From positions 186,001-250,000 of the forward strand of contig NZ_FSRL01000001.1 of assembly GCF_900142295.1 (NCBI RefSeq): a stretch of 64,000 nucleotides of DNA. The letters run 5' to 3'. The notes below the pieces were generated by a model. The model was not told where the DNA came from. It ran no database searches and worked only from the letters and a program-made list of their open reading frames with translations. Positions 53,027 through 62,345 of the stretch are shown here, in pieces. The stretch is from Vannielia litorea. GTDB taxonomy: Bacteria > Pseudomonadota > Alphaproteobacteria > Rhodobacterales > Rhodobacteraceae. Position 1 is the stretch's first letter; the number at the start of each line of letters is the position of its first letter. The translations under genes were made by a program, and so were the position numbers.

Positions 53027-54073
53027 TCAGGCGTCCGCGAAGGAGAGCTGCACCTTCACCGCGCCCGAGCGGTCGCCGGCCTGGGTGAAGGCCTCCACCG
53101 CGCGCTCCAGCGGGAAGCTGCCGGTGATGATCGGCGAAACGTCGATCCGCCCGGCCCCGATCAGCGCCACCGCCTCGGAGAACTCGCCGGCAAAGCGCTG
53201 GGTGCCGTGATAGGCGATTTCCTTGCCGACCAGCATGTTGAGCGGGATCGGCACGTCGCCCGACACGCCCACCTGAACCAGCCGCCCGCGCGGGCGCAGG
53301 CAGGTGATGGCGGTCTTGATCGCGGGGGCGGCGGCAGAACATTCGAAGGCCACGTCGAACTGGCCCTTGTTCTCGGCGTAGGGCTCCAGCGCGGCGGCGT
53401 CGGTGGCCACGTTGACGGTGCGGGTCGCGCCCATCCTGGCGGCCACGCCGAGGGTGAAATCCTGCAGATCGGTCACCACCACCTCCGCCGCGCCGGCCTC
53501 TGCGGCGGCAGCGGCGCAGAGCGCGCCGATGGGGCCCGCGCCGGTGACCAGCACCCGCTTGCCGGCGAGCTCGCCGGCCTGGTTGCGGGCGTGCAGGCAC
53601 ACCGCCAGCGGCTCGGCACAGGCGGCCTGCGCGAGGCTCACGCCGTCGCCCACCGGCACGCATTGCGCGGCGCTCACCACCATCCGGTCGCGGAACAGGC
53701 CCTGCTCGTGCGGCATCCGCATGGCCGAGCCGCTGAAGCGCATGGAGAGGCAATGGATCGGCAGGTCCTGCTGGCAGAAGCTGCAGCTGCCGCAGGGGCG
53801 GCTGGGGTTGATCGCCACCCGGTCGCCCTCGGCGAGGCCGCGCACGCCCGGACCCAGGGCCAGCACCGTGCCCGAGGCCTCATGGCCAAGGATGATCGGC
53901 TCGCGCACCCGGATCGGGCCGAAGCCGCCGTCCTGGTAGTAATGCAGGTCCGAGCCGCAGATGCCGCCCGCGGCCAGCGCCAGCAGCACCTCGCCGGGGC
54001 CGGGCGCGGCGAGGGGGGCGGTTTCGATCCGGATGTCGTTCTGGCCGTAGAGGCGGCAGACGCGGGTTTCCAT
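53027..54073 (-). CDS. Zinc-dependent sugar-acid dehydrogenase (L-idonate/L-gulonate 5-dehydrogenase type)
   Basis: 348 residues. Catalytic zinc ligands lie in GICGSDLHYYQDGGFG and ILGHEASG, structural zinc in CGSCSFCQQDLPIHC, and the NAD fold in VLVTGAGPIGALCA. It resembles L-idonate 5-dehydrogenase (IdnD). Being co-transcribed with a TRAP importer and divergent from uxuA-uxuB, it may instead oxidise L-gulonate to D-fructuronate, the UxuB substrate. Last gene of the gntR-dctPQM operon. Confidence 0.87.
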   Translation of the reverse strand: METRVCRLYGQNDIRIETAPLAAPGPGEVLLALAAGGICGSDLHYYQDGGFGPIRVREPIILGHEASGTVLALGPGVRGLAEGDRVAINPSRPCGSCSFCQQDLPIHCLSMRFSGSAMRMPHEQGLFRDRMVVSAAQCVPVGDGVSLAQAACAEPLAVCLHARNQAGELAGKRVLVTGAGPIGALCAAAAAEAGAAEVVVTDLQDFTLGVAARMGATRTVNVATDAAALEPYAENKGQFDVAFECSAAAPAIKTAITCLRPRGRLVQVGVSGDVPIPLNMLVGKEIAYHGTQRFAGEFSEAVALIGAGRIDVSPIITGSFPLERAVEAFTQAGDRSGAVKVQLSFADA

Positions 54074-54082
54074 GGGCGGCTC

Positions 54083-55360
54083 CTAGGGGATGAGGACCGA
54101 GGGCAGCCAGGTGGCGAGCGGCGGGATGTAGGTGACCGCCAGCAGCACGAGGATGTTGGTCAGCAGGAAGGGGAGGATTGCCACCACCACCGGCGCGAGC
54201 GGCAGCCGGGCGATGTTGGCACAGACGAAGAGGCACACGCCCACGGGCGGCGTGGTGAGGCCGATCATCAGGTTCAGAACCGCCACTGTGGCAAAGTGGA
54301 TCGGGTCGATCCCCACCGCGTTGGAGAGCGCCAGCAGCGGCACGAAGAGGATGATCAGCGCGGCGATGGTCTCGAGGAACATGCCGACGAACAGCAGCAG
54401 CAGGTTGATCAGCAGCAGCACGAGGAACTTGTTGTCGGTGATCGAGAGCACGGCGTCGGCAATGGCCTGGGGGATCCGCTCGGAGACGAGGATCCAGCCG
54501 AAGACATTGGCGAAGCCCACCAGCGCAAGGATACCTGCGGCGGCCACGGCGCTGTCGACCACGATGCCGGGGACGATGCGCAGCGGCAGCTCGCGGTAGA
54601 TGAAGGCCCCAACGAGGAAGGCATAGACCGAGGCCACAACGGCGGTTTCTGTCGGTGTTGCGAGGCCGGAGAGCAGGCCGTAGATGATGAGGAAGGTCAT
54701 CGCCAGCGCCCAGATCGCCCCGCCGAAGCTGCGGGCGACCTCGCCGAAGCCCTGCCACGGCTGGTGCGGAAAGTTCTTGCGGCGGGAGATGATGTAGCAT
54801 GTCACCATCATGGCGAGGCCCATCAGGATGCCGGGGATCGCGCCCGCCAGAAACATCTTGCCCACCGAGATGCCCGAGAGCGCGCCGACGATGATCATCG
54901 GCACCGAGGGCGGGATGATCGGGCCGACGGTGGAGGAGGCGGCGGTGACGGCGGCCGAAAAGTCGGCCGGGTAGCCCGCCTTCTTCATGCCGGGGATCAT
55001 GACGCCCCCGATCGAGGCCGCATCGGCCACGGCGGTGCCGGTGATGCCGCCGAAGAGCATGGAGGCGGCGATGTTGGTCAGGCCCAGCCCGCCCCTGATC
55101 CAGCCCACCAGCGCATTGGCGAAGCGGATGATCCGCTCGGTGATGCCGCCGCGGTTCATCAGGTTGCCCGCAAGGATGAAGCCGGGGATCGAGAGCAGCA
55201 CGAAGACATCCATGCCGGCATACATCTTCTGCGGCATGACCACGGGCGGGATGCCGGCGTACGCGAGGTAGGCCAGCGACGACAGGCCCAGGGTGATGGC
55301 CACGGGCACGCCCAGGGCGAGGCCGAGCACGAAAACGGTGAGGAGAATGGTCACGTCCAT
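54083..55360 (-). CDS. dctM: TRAP transporter large permease DctM
   Basis: 425 residues with about twelve membrane helices and typical DctM stretches: IPGFILAGNLMNRGGITERI, FGGITGTAVADAASIGGVMI and GLTTPPVGVCLFVCANIA. It imports an organic or sugar acid with sodium symport together with DctQ and DctP. Confidence 0.95.
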   Translation of the reverse strand: MDVTILLTVFVLGLALGVPVAITLGLSSLAYLAYAGIPPVVMPQKMYAGMDVFVLLSIPGFILAGNLMNRGGITERIIRFANALVGWIRGGLGLTNIAASMLFGGITGTAVADAASIGGVMIPGMKKAGYPADFSAAVTAASSTVGPIIPPSVPMIIVGALSGISVGKMFLAGAIPGILMGLAMMVTCYIISRRKNFPHQPWQGFGEVARSFGGAIWALAMTFLIIYGLLSGLATPTETAVVASVYAFLVGAFIYRELPLRIVPGIVVDSAVAAAGILALVGFANVFGWILVSERIPQAIADAVLSITDNKFLVLLLINLLLLFVGMFLETIAALIILFVPLLALSNAVGIDPIHFATVAVLNLMIGLTTPPVGVCLFVCANIARLPLAPVVVAILPFLLTNILVLLAVTYIPPLATWLPSVLIP

Positions 55361-55364
55361 GAGG

Positions 55365-55871
55365 TCACTCCTCCTCGGCGGGTTTCACGGGGGTGCCGTC
55401 CTCGGCACCCGAGAGCATGGCGACGCAGCGCAGCAGCCCGAAGAGGGCGAGGCCGGCGAGCAGGATGAAGACGGTGAGATGCGCCCAGGTCATGCGGATG
55501 CCGAGGGCAGGGGCGGTCTGCATCTGGCCGATGGTCACGTATTTCCAGGCGTGGGGCAGCAGGTAGAGGGCGAGCGCGGCGGTGGCGGCGGCGGCGACAA
55601 GGCGCAGGATCCACGGCAACTTGCCGGGCAGCGACTCGCTGATGACATCCACGTTCACGAGGTCGCCGGTGCGCAGGCTGAGGCCCGCGCCGAAGGCCAC
55701 GAGGTAGAGCAGGGCGAAGCGCGTCAGCTCTTCGGTCCAGACCGGCGACTGCCCGGTGCTGCGGCCCACGACCTGCACCAGCACGGTGACGATCAGCACC
55801 GCAAAGGCCAGCCCCGCGCCGAGGCGGGCGATCAGGGTGAGGAGGCGAACAAGGGTTTCGGCAAGGCGCAT
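55365..55871 (-). CDS. dctQ: TRAP transporter small permease DctQ
   Basis: 168 residues with four membrane helices and the DctQ motif VWTEELTRFALLYLVAFGAG. Four bases separate it from dctM. Confidence 0.93.
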   Translation of the reverse strand: MRLAETLVRLLTLIARLGAGLAFAVLIVTVLVQVVGRSTGQSPVWTEELTRFALLYLVAFGAGLSLRTGDLVNVDVISESLPGKLPWILRLVAAAATAALALYLLPHAWKYVTIGQMQTAPALGIRMTWAHLTVFILLAGLALFGLLRCVAMLSGAEDGTPVKPAEEE

Positions 55872-55946
55872 GGCGGAGGTCTCCGGACGGATGAAAGGTG
55901 GCCGGCGCGGGGGAGAACCACGCCGGCCCTGTGCCCGAGGGCGAGG

Positions 55947-56918
55947 TTACTCTGCGAAGAGCCCCTCGACGATCGGGCGGATCTCGTCGCTGACGTTCGA
56001 CAGCACGGCATCCTTGGCCTTGGCGGCAAAGGCGGCGCCGTCGACCTCGACGAAGGTCATGCCGTTGGCCTCGAGCCAGGCGCGGTCATCGGCCACGCTC
56101 TGCTCGAACAGGCCACGCTCGTACTCCTGCGCCACGGCGGCGGCGGCCAGCACGGCCTCTTGGTCGGCTTCGGAGAGCTTGGCCCAGGTGCCTTCGGCGA
56201 TGGTCAGGTAGATCCACGAGCGAACGTGCTCGGTGAGGTTCACGTGGCTCTGCACCTCGTTGAAGCTCGCCGAACGGATCAGCGCGAGCGGGTTCTCCTG
56301 CGCCTCGATGGTGCCGTTCTGGAGCGAGGTGAAGACTTCGGAGAAGGCCATCGGGCCGGGGGCGGCGCCGAGGGCGGACCACACGTCGATGAAGAGCGGC
56401 ACGTTCGGCACGCGCATCTTCAGGCCGGCGAGATCGTCGGGCGTGGTGATCGGGCGGTTCGAGGTGAGGTTGCGCGGGCCGCGGGCAAAGTAGGCGATCG
56501 GGCGGATCTGCGCGGTGGCGATGATCTGGGCCTCGATCTGGTTGCCGATGTCACCGGAGGCGACCTCGTCCATGTGCTCGATCGACTTGTAGGCGTAGGG
56601 CACGGCCAGCAGGGCGGCCATCGGCGCCCAGTTCTGAAGGCTCTCGCCGGTGATCGTCATGTCGACGGTGCCGAGCTGCATGCCGTTGATCAGGTCGATC
56701 TCCTTGCCGAGGCTCTCGTTGGGGAAGACCTCGACCACGATGCGCCCGTCAGTGCGCGCGGCCAGCTCCTCGGCGAATTTCACCGAGGCGAGGTGCCAGG
56801 GGTTTTCCTCGTTGGCGAGGTGGCCGAGCTTCAGGGTCATCTCCTGAGCAAAGGCGGGCACGGCGGTCAGCGCGGCCATGGCCACGGCGAGAACCGGCTT
56901 TTTCCAGTTGAAAGTCAT
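55947..56918 (-). CDS. dctP: TRAP transporter substrate-binding protein DctP
   Basis: 323 residues from ATG 56918 (AAGGAGG upstream). A Sec signal ends near PAFAQ. LKLGHLANEENPWHLASVKF and KMRVPNVPLFIDVWSALGA with the ligand-pairing Arg are conserved. Its start overlaps the gntR stop by ATGA. A hexonate or uronate ligand is suggested by neighbours. Confidence 0.94.
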   Translation of the reverse strand: MTFNWKKPVLAVAMAALTAVPAFAQEMTLKLGHLANEENPWHLASVKFAEELAARTDGRIVVEVFPNESLGKEIDLINGMQLGTVDMTITGESLQNWAPMAALLAVPYAYKSIEHMDEVASGDIGNQIEAQIIATAQIRPIAYFARGPRNLTSNRPITTPDDLAGLKMRVPNVPLFIDVWSALGAAPGPMAFSEVFTSLQNGTIEAQENPLALIRSASFNEVQSHVNLTEHVRSWIYLTIAEGTWAKLSEADQEAVLAAAAVAQEYERGLFEQSVADDRAWLEANGMTFVEVDGAAFAAKAKDAVLSNVSDEIRPIVEGLFAE

Positions 56919-57661
56919 GCGTCTTTTCCTCCTTGCATGGGTGCATTGACCGGCTCGGGAATTTCCCCGTCCGGCACGTCGAAAAACTCTGGCCGCGCCG
57001 CCTGGATCTGCGGCAGGTCGATGAGGACCTCGCGCAGATGGGTGCGGACGGCGGCATTGGCGGCGCTCATGTCGCCCTGCTCGATGGCATCGACGATGGC
57101 GCGGTGCTGGCTCACCAGCTTGACCACCGGAAAATGGCCGAGCGACAGGAAGCGCACCCGGTCCATCTGCGATTTCAGCCCCTCGATCAGCCGCCACGCG
57201 CCGCGCTTTCCGGCGGCATCGGCGAGGGTGCGGTGGAACTGCTCGTCGAGCCCGATGAAATCCTGCGGGCTGCTGGAGGCCACCGCCTCCTGCGCCTCGA
57301 GCTGGGCGCGCAGCTCGGCGATCAGGGCCGGGTCGGGGCGCTGGGCGAGGATCCTGGCGATGTCGGCCTCGATGGCCTCGCGCAGGAAGCGCGCGTTCAG
57401 CACGTCGGAATAGCTGATCCGGGTCACGATGGTGCCGCGCTGGGGCAGCACGGCCAGAAGGCCCTCGCCGGCGAGCCGGATGAAGGCCTCGCGCACCGGC
57501 TGGCGGCTGACGCTCCAGCTTCGGGCGATCTCGGTCTCGGAGATGCGGTCGCCGGGGGAGAGGCGGTTGCGGATGATGGCGTCACGCAGATGCGCATAGA
57601 TCTGCGGCGTGATCGGCGATGCCGGATCCAGCGCGGCGGATGTGATGCGGTTGTCCGTCAT
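56915..57661 (-). CDS. GntR-family (FadR/FCD) regulator of hexuronate or hexonate genes
   Basis: 248 residues: winged helix at the start (DRISETEIARSWSVSRQPVR) and a C-terminal FCD domain with DEQFHRTLAD and QHRAIVDAIEQGD. First gene of its operon and divergent from uxuA. The three 8-base direct repeats at 57691-57714 lie 30 bases upstream and may be its target. Confidence 0.92.
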   Translation of the reverse strand: MTDNRITSAALDPASPITPQIYAHLRDAIIRNRLSPGDRISETEIARSWSVSRQPVREAFIRLAGEGLLAVLPQRGTIVTRISYSDVLNARFLREAIEADIARILAQRPDPALIAELRAQLEAQEAVASSSPQDFIGLDEQFHRTLADAAGKRGAWRLIEGLKSQMDRVRFLSLGHFPVVKLVSQHRAIVDAIEQGDMSAANAAVRTHLREVLIDLPQIQAARPEFFDVPDGEIPEPVNAPMQGGKDA

Positions 57662-57690
57662 GATTCGGCCTCCTCCCGGCGCTTACCTAC

Positions 57691-57714
57691 CATACTTCCA
57701 TACTTCCATACTAG
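57691..57714. repeat. Three tandem 8-bp repeats in the gntR-uxuA promoter region
   Basis: CATACTTC, CATACTTC, CATACTAG stand head to tail in the 111-base divergent gap, an AT-rich island in GC-rich DNA. The 8-bp period (not 10-11) puts the units on different faces of the helix. Likely operator of the neighbouring GntR protein. Confidence 0.65.
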
Positions 57715-57772
57715 TCAGGATCGCACGGGTCTGATAGCTTGCCCCCGACAGACGACTCGGGAGGCTCCTTTC

Positions 57773-58981
57773 ATGAAACAGACCTGGCGGTGGTTCGGCC
57801 CCCGTGACCTGGTATCCATCGACGACACGCTGCAGGCGGGGGTGCAGGGCATTGTCTCGGCGCTGCACCATTTGCCAACCGGCGCCGTCTGGACGCCCGA
57901 GGAAATCGCACAGCGGCAGCGCGAGATCGGCACCATGGCGGATGGCGCGCCCTCCGGCCTCGGCTGGGACGTGGTCGAGAGCCTGCCGGTCTCGGAAGAC
58001 ATCAAGAAACAGCAGGGCGACTGGCGCTCGCACATCGCCAACTACCGCACCAGCCTCGAGCACCTCGCGGAGGCGGGCATCGAGGTGATCTGCTACAACT
58101 TTATGCCGGTGCTGGACTGGACCCGCACCGACCTTGCCTGGCGGCTGCCCAACGGCGCCACCTGCATGCGCTTCGACCTCACCGACTTTGCCGCCTTCGA
58201 CCTGCACATTCTCGCCCGCCTCGGCGCGGCGGAGGATTACGACGAGGCCCTGCGCAGCGCCGCCTCCAGGCGGTTTGCCGAGATGTCCGACGCCCGCAAG
58301 CAGCAACTCGCCAAGAACGTCGTCTTCGGCCTGCCCGGTGCGGCAGAGAACTTCTCGCTCGACGACGTGCGCGCGCATCTGGCCGAATACGCCGCGATGA
58401 GCGAAGAGACCCTGCGCAGGCATCTGCTCGACTTCCTTGCAGAGGTCGTGCCCACCGCCGAGCGCCTTGGCCTGCGGATGTGCTGCCACCCCGACGATCC
58501 GCCGGTGCCGCTGCTCGGCCTGCCGCGCATCATGTCGACCGAGGCGCATTACCGCGCGCTGGTGGAGGGCGTCGACAGCCCCGCCAACGGCATCACCCTG
58601 TGCTCCGGCTCGCTCGGCGCACGGCCCGACAACGACCTGCCGGGCATGATGGAGCGGCTGGGCGACCGGGTGCACTTTCTGCACCTGCGCAACGTGAAGC
58701 GCGAGACCGGAGAGATCCGCGGCGACTTCCACGAGGCTGAGCACCTGGGCGGCGACACCGACATGGTGGCGCTGGTCGAGGCCGCGCTGAAGGAAGAGGC
58801 CAAGCGAAAGGCCGCCGGTCGCGCCGACTGGAGCATTCCCTTCCGGCCTGATCACGGGCAGGACATTCTCGACGACCTTAAGCGCACCGCGCAGCCCGGC
58901 TACCCGGCGATCGGACGGCTCAAGGGGCTGGCCGAGCTGCGCGGCATCATCGCCGCGCTCGAACCCCGGATCAGCGCATGA
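57773..58981 (+). CDS. uxuA: D-mannonate dehydratase
   Basis: 402 residues from ATG 57773 (GGGAGG upstream), full UxuA length. WRWFGPRDLVSIDDTLQAGV, YNFMPVLDWTRTDL, MCCHPDDPP with metal ligands, and FLHLRNVKRE are conserved. It dehydrates D-mannonate to 2-keto-3-deoxy-D-gluconate. Overlaps uxuB by ATGA. Confidence 0.97.
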   Translation: MKQTWRWFGPRDLVSIDDTLQAGVQGIVSALHHLPTGAVWTPEEIAQRQREIGTMADGAPSGLGWDVVESLPVSEDIKKQQGDWRSHIANYRTSLEHLAEAGIEVICYNFMPVLDWTRTDLAWRLPNGATCMRFDLTDFAAFDLHILARLGAAEDYDEALRSAASRRFAEMSDARKQQLAKNVVFGLPGAAENFSLDDVRAHLAEYAAMSEETLRRHLLDFLAEVVPTAERLGLRMCCHPDDPPVPLLGLPRIMSTEAHYRALVEGVDSPANGITLCSGSLGARPDNDLPGMMERLGDRVHFLHLRNVKRETGEIRGDFHEAEHLGGDTDMVALVEAALKEEAKRKAAGRADWSIPFRPDHGQDILDDLKRTAQPGYPAIGRLKGLAELRGIIAALEPRISA

Positions 58982-60444
58982 GGCTCGCGGGCCCGGACGG
59001 CCTGCCGGATACAGTCGCGGGGCCCGGCTACACGCCCGCCGACCATGGCACCGGCATCGTCCACCTCGGTCTCGGGGCCTTTCACAAGGCGCACCAGGCC
59101 GCCGCGACCGATACGGCGCTGGCGGCGGGTGGTGACTGGCGCATCTGCGGCGTCAGCCTGCGCAGCCCCGAGCCCGCTGCGCAGCTTGGCCCGCAGAACG
59201 GGTTCTTCACCCTGATCGAACGCAGCGCCGAGGGCAGCCGCGCGCGGGTGATCGGCGCCATCGGGCAGGCGCTCTGCCTCGGGCCGGACCGGGCCGGGGT
59301 GCTGGCCGCGCTCACCGCACCCGCCACCCGCATCGTCAGCCTCACCGTCACCGAGAAGGGCTATGGCATCAGCCGCGCCACCGGCGGGGTGGACGAGGGC
59401 CACCCTGCCATCGCCCACGACCTCGCCACGCCCGAGGCCCCCATCGGCGTGGCCGGCCTGCTCGTCTGGGCGCTGAAGGCCCGCCGTGCGGCCGGTGTGT
59501 CGCCCTTCACCGTGCTGTGCTGCGACAACCTTCCCGAGAACGGCCGGCTCCTGCGCGGCCTGCTGGTGGATTTCGCCCGCCGGACTGCGCCCGAGATGGC
59601 CGGGTTCATCGCCGGGGAGGTCGCCTTTCCCTCCACCATGGTCGACCGCATCACGCCGGCCGCCACGCCCGAAACGCTGGCCGCCGCCGAGGAGATGACA
59701 GGCTTCCGCGACGAGGCGGCGGTGGAGACCGAGGCGTTCTCGCAATGGGTGATCGAGGATCGCTTTCCCACCGGGCGCCCGGCCTGGGAGGCGGCGGGCG
59801 CGATGTTCGTGGCCGACGTGAAGCCCTATGAGGAGATGAAGCTGCGCATGCTGAACGGCGCACATTCAATGCTGGCCTACGCGGGCTTTCTCGCCGGGCA
59901 TCGCCATGTCTCGGACGTGATGCAGGATGCCCCGCTGGCCGCGCTGGTGCGCCGCCACCTGGCCGCCGCCGCCGCCACCCTGCCGCCGCTGGAGGGCGTG
60001 GACCTTGCGGCCTATGCCGAGGCGCTGGCCGCCCGCTTTGCCAACCCGCACCTGAAGCACGCCACCTACCAGATCGCGATGGACGGGACCGAGAAGCTGC
60101 CGCAGCGCCTTCTCGCGCCTGCGGCGGACGCATTGGCGGCGGGCCAGCCGCTTGGCCCCTACGCCTTCGCGCTGGCGGCCTGGATGCGCTATGCCATGGG
60201 CACCACGGAGGCGGGCGAGGCCTATGCCCTGCGCGATCCGCGGGAGGCCGAGGTGCAGGCCCGCGCCACCGGTGCGAGCGACACCGCGGAGATCGTCGAA
60301 CGCCTGATGGCTCTCCCCGGCCTCATGCCGCCGGTGTTGCGCAACAACGCTGGGCTGCGCCGCGAGATCACCGCGCGGCTCGCCGCCATGCGCGACGGTG
60401 GCATGGCCGCCGCGATCCGGGCCGAGGCCGCCGGGCTGGCCTAA
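58978..60444 (+). CDS. uxuB: D-fructuronate reductase (mannitol dehydrogenase family)
   Basis: 488 residues. IVHLGLGAFHKAHQA is the nucleotide-binding start; the catalytic Lys lies in VADVKPYEEMKLRMLNGAHS. It reduces D-fructuronate to D-mannonate for UxuA. The uronate isomerase gene uxaC is not present nearby. Its stop codon abuts the stop of the opposing ABC gene without a spacer. Confidence 0.95.
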   Translation: MRLAGPDGLPDTVAGPGYTPADHGTGIVHLGLGAFHKAHQAAATDTALAAGGDWRICGVSLRSPEPAAQLGPQNGFFTLIERSAEGSRARVIGAIGQALCLGPDRAGVLAALTAPATRIVSLTVTEKGYGISRATGGVDEGHPAIAHDLATPEAPIGVAGLLVWALKARRAAGVSPFTVLCCDNLPENGRLLRGLLVDFARRTAPEMAGFIAGEVAFPSTMVDRITPAATPETLAAAEEMTGFRDEAAVETEAFSQWVIEDRFPTGRPAWEAAGAMFVADVKPYEEMKLRMLNGAHSMLAYAGFLAGHRHVSDVMQDAPLAALVRRHLAAAAATLPPLEGVDLAAYAEALAARFANPHLKHATYQIAMDGTEKLPQRLLAPAADALAAGQPLGPYAFALAAWMRYAMGTTEAGEAYALRDPREAEVQARATGASDTAEIVERLMALPGLMPPVLRNNAGLRREITARLAAMRDGGMAAAIRAEAAGLA

Positions 60445-61467
60445 TCAGGCCGCCGGCCGCTCCAGCACATGGGCCAGGGCCGGGTCGATCCCGATGGAGA
60501 GCTGCGCGCCGGGTTCGGGCGTGTCGGCCCCGGGATGCACCAGCAGAAGCACATCGCCGCCGGGCAGCTCGACATGGAGCAGGCTGTCGGCGCCGGTGTA
60601 TTCCGAAGTGAGAAGCTGGCCGCTGAGGATCGCCTGATCTGGCGCGACGATCTGCAGGTGCTCGGGCCGCAGCCCGATCAGCGCACCCTCGGGCACCGGG
60701 CGCCCCAGCGCCGCCATCCGGTCGGCCACGGCCTCGGCCGCCACCAGGTTCATCTTGGGGCTGCCGATGAACTGCGCCACGAAGGCGTTGGCGGGCCGTT
60801 CGTAGAGCTCGCGCGGCGTGCCGACCTGCTCGATCCGCCCGTCGCGCAGCACCACGATCCGGTCGGCCAGCGTCATCGCCTCGATCTGGTCGTGGGTGAC
60901 GTAGACCATCGTGTTGCCCAGCCGCCGGTGCAGTGCCGCGATCTCGGCCCGCATGTGCACGCGCAACTCGGCATCGAGGTTCGAGAGCGGCTCGTCGAAC
61001 AGAAAGACCTGCGGCGAGGCCACGATGGCCCGGCCGATGGCGACCCGCTGGCGCTGCCCGCCCGAAAGCTCGCGGGGGTAGCGGTCGAGCAGGGCGCCGA
61101 GCTTGAGCACATCGGCGGCCTCGCCGACCTGCCGGGCGATATCGGCTGCAGGCACCTTCCGCACCTTCAGGCCGAAGCCCATGTTCTGCCGCACCGTGAG
61201 GTGGGGGTAGAGCGCGTAGGACTGGAACACCATCGCCACGCCGCGCCTTGCGGCCTGCACGTCGTTCATCCGCTGTCCGCCGATCATCAGGTCGCCGCCC
61301 GACACATCCTCGAGCCCCGCGATCATCCGCAGCAGGGTGGACTTGCCGCAGCCCGACGGGCCGACGAAGACGACGAATTCGCCCTCCTCCACGTCGAGGC
61401 TGACACCGCGGATCACGTCGGTCTTGCCGAAGGACTTGGTGAGGTTTCTGAGAGTGAGGCTGCTCAT
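60445..61467 (-). CDS. Sugar ABC transporter ATP-binding protein (UgpC/MalK type)
   Basis: 340 residues with [35 protein letters not shown] and LFDEPLSNLDAELR, plus a short OB-fold C-terminal domain. Last gene of the minus-strand importer operon running in from the right edge. Confidence 0.93.
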   Translation of the reverse strand: MSSLTLRNLTKSFGKTDVIRGVSLDVEEGEFVVFVGPSGCGKSTLLRMIAGLEDVSGGDLMIGGQRMNDVQAARRGVAMVFQSYALYPHLTVRQNMGFGLKVRKVPAADIARQVGEAADVLKLGALLDRYPRELSGGQRQRVAIGRAIVASPQVFLFDEPLSNLDAELRVHMRAEIAALHRRLGNTMVYVTHDQIEAMTLADRIVVLRDGRIEQVGTPRELYERPANAFVAQFIGSPKMNLVAAEAVADRMAALGRPVPEGALIGLRPEHLQIVAPDQAILSGQLLTSEYTGADSLLHVELPGGDVLLLVHPGADTPEPGAQLSIGIDPALAHVLERPAA

Positions 61468-61496
61468 GGTTCAGGCCTTTCGGGTGGCGGTGGGCA

Positions 61497-62345
61497 TCAG
61501 CCCTTCACGCCGGACATTGCGAAGCTTTCGATGATCTGCCGCTGGGCGATCAGGTAGACGATCAGGATCGGCACCACCGCCAGCGAGGTCGCTGCGAGTT
61601 GCAGGTGCCAGAGCGGTGCGCCGTAGGGATCGGTGAAGTTCGACAGCGCCAGCGGCAGGGTGAAGTTGGAGAGGCTGGAGACAAAGACCAGCGGCTCGAG
61701 AAAGAGGTTCCACGAGAAGAGGAAGGTGATGATCGCGACGGCGGCGAGGGCAGGGCGCGACATCGGCAGGGCGATCTTCCACCAGATGCCCAGGCGCGAG
61801 AGCCCGTCCATCTTGCCCGCCTCCTCCAGCTCCTTGGGCAGCGAGACAAAGTATTGCCGCATCAGGAAGGTTGCCATCACCCCGTGCGGGCCGAAGACCG
61901 GCAGCAGGATGAGGGGCACGTGGGTGTCCATCACGCCGAGCCACTTCATCAGGAAGAAGTTGGGCAGGATCGTCACCTCCTCGGGCACCATCAGCGCCGA
62001 GACCAGAAAGAGCATCAGCAGCCCGGCCCCGGCAAAGCGCATCCGTGCCAGCGCGTAGCCGGCGAGCGACGACAGCACGAGGGTGATGACCGTGACCGTG
62101 CAGGCGATGTAGATCGAGTTGAAATACTGCCGCGCGAAGGGCTGGTAGGTGAAGACCTCGAGGTAGTTGCCCCAGCGCCAGGTGTCGGGGATCAGGCTGA
62201 GCTGGCCGAAGATCTCGGTGGCCGACTTGAAGCCCGAGGAGATCATCCACAGGAACGGAAAGACGAAGGGCACCGCCACCACGCCGAGCGAGAGCGCCCA
62301 GCAGATCCGGGTGACGGTGCGGCTCTGGCTGCGGGTGAGGGCCAT
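61497..62345 (-). CDS. Sugar ABC transporter permease (MalG type)
   Basis: 282 residues from ATG 62345, overlapping the preceding stop by one base (TGATG). Six membrane helices and EAA loop ELEEAGKMDGLSRLGIWWKI are clear. Confidence 0.92.
   Translation of the reverse strand: MALTRSQSRTVTRICWALSLGVVAVPFVFPFLWMISSGFKSATEIFGQLSLIPDTWRWGNYLEVFTYQPFARQYFNSIYIACTVTVITLVLSSLAGYALARMRFAGAGLLMLFLVSALMVPEEVTILPNFFLMKWLGVMDTHVPLILLPVFGPHGVMATFLMRQYFVSLPKELEEAGKMDGLSRLGIWWKIALPMSRPALAAVAIITFLFSWNLFLEPLVFVSSLSNFTLPLALSNFTDPYGAPLWHLQLAATSLAVVPILIVYLIAQRQIIESFAMSGVKG

Noticed and set aside
53207..55468. A 753-codon open frame opposite the dehydrogenase and dctM
   Set aside because: The many H, D, G and R residues arise from reading membrane-protein codons backwards; dctM and the dehydrogenase are clear on the other strand.
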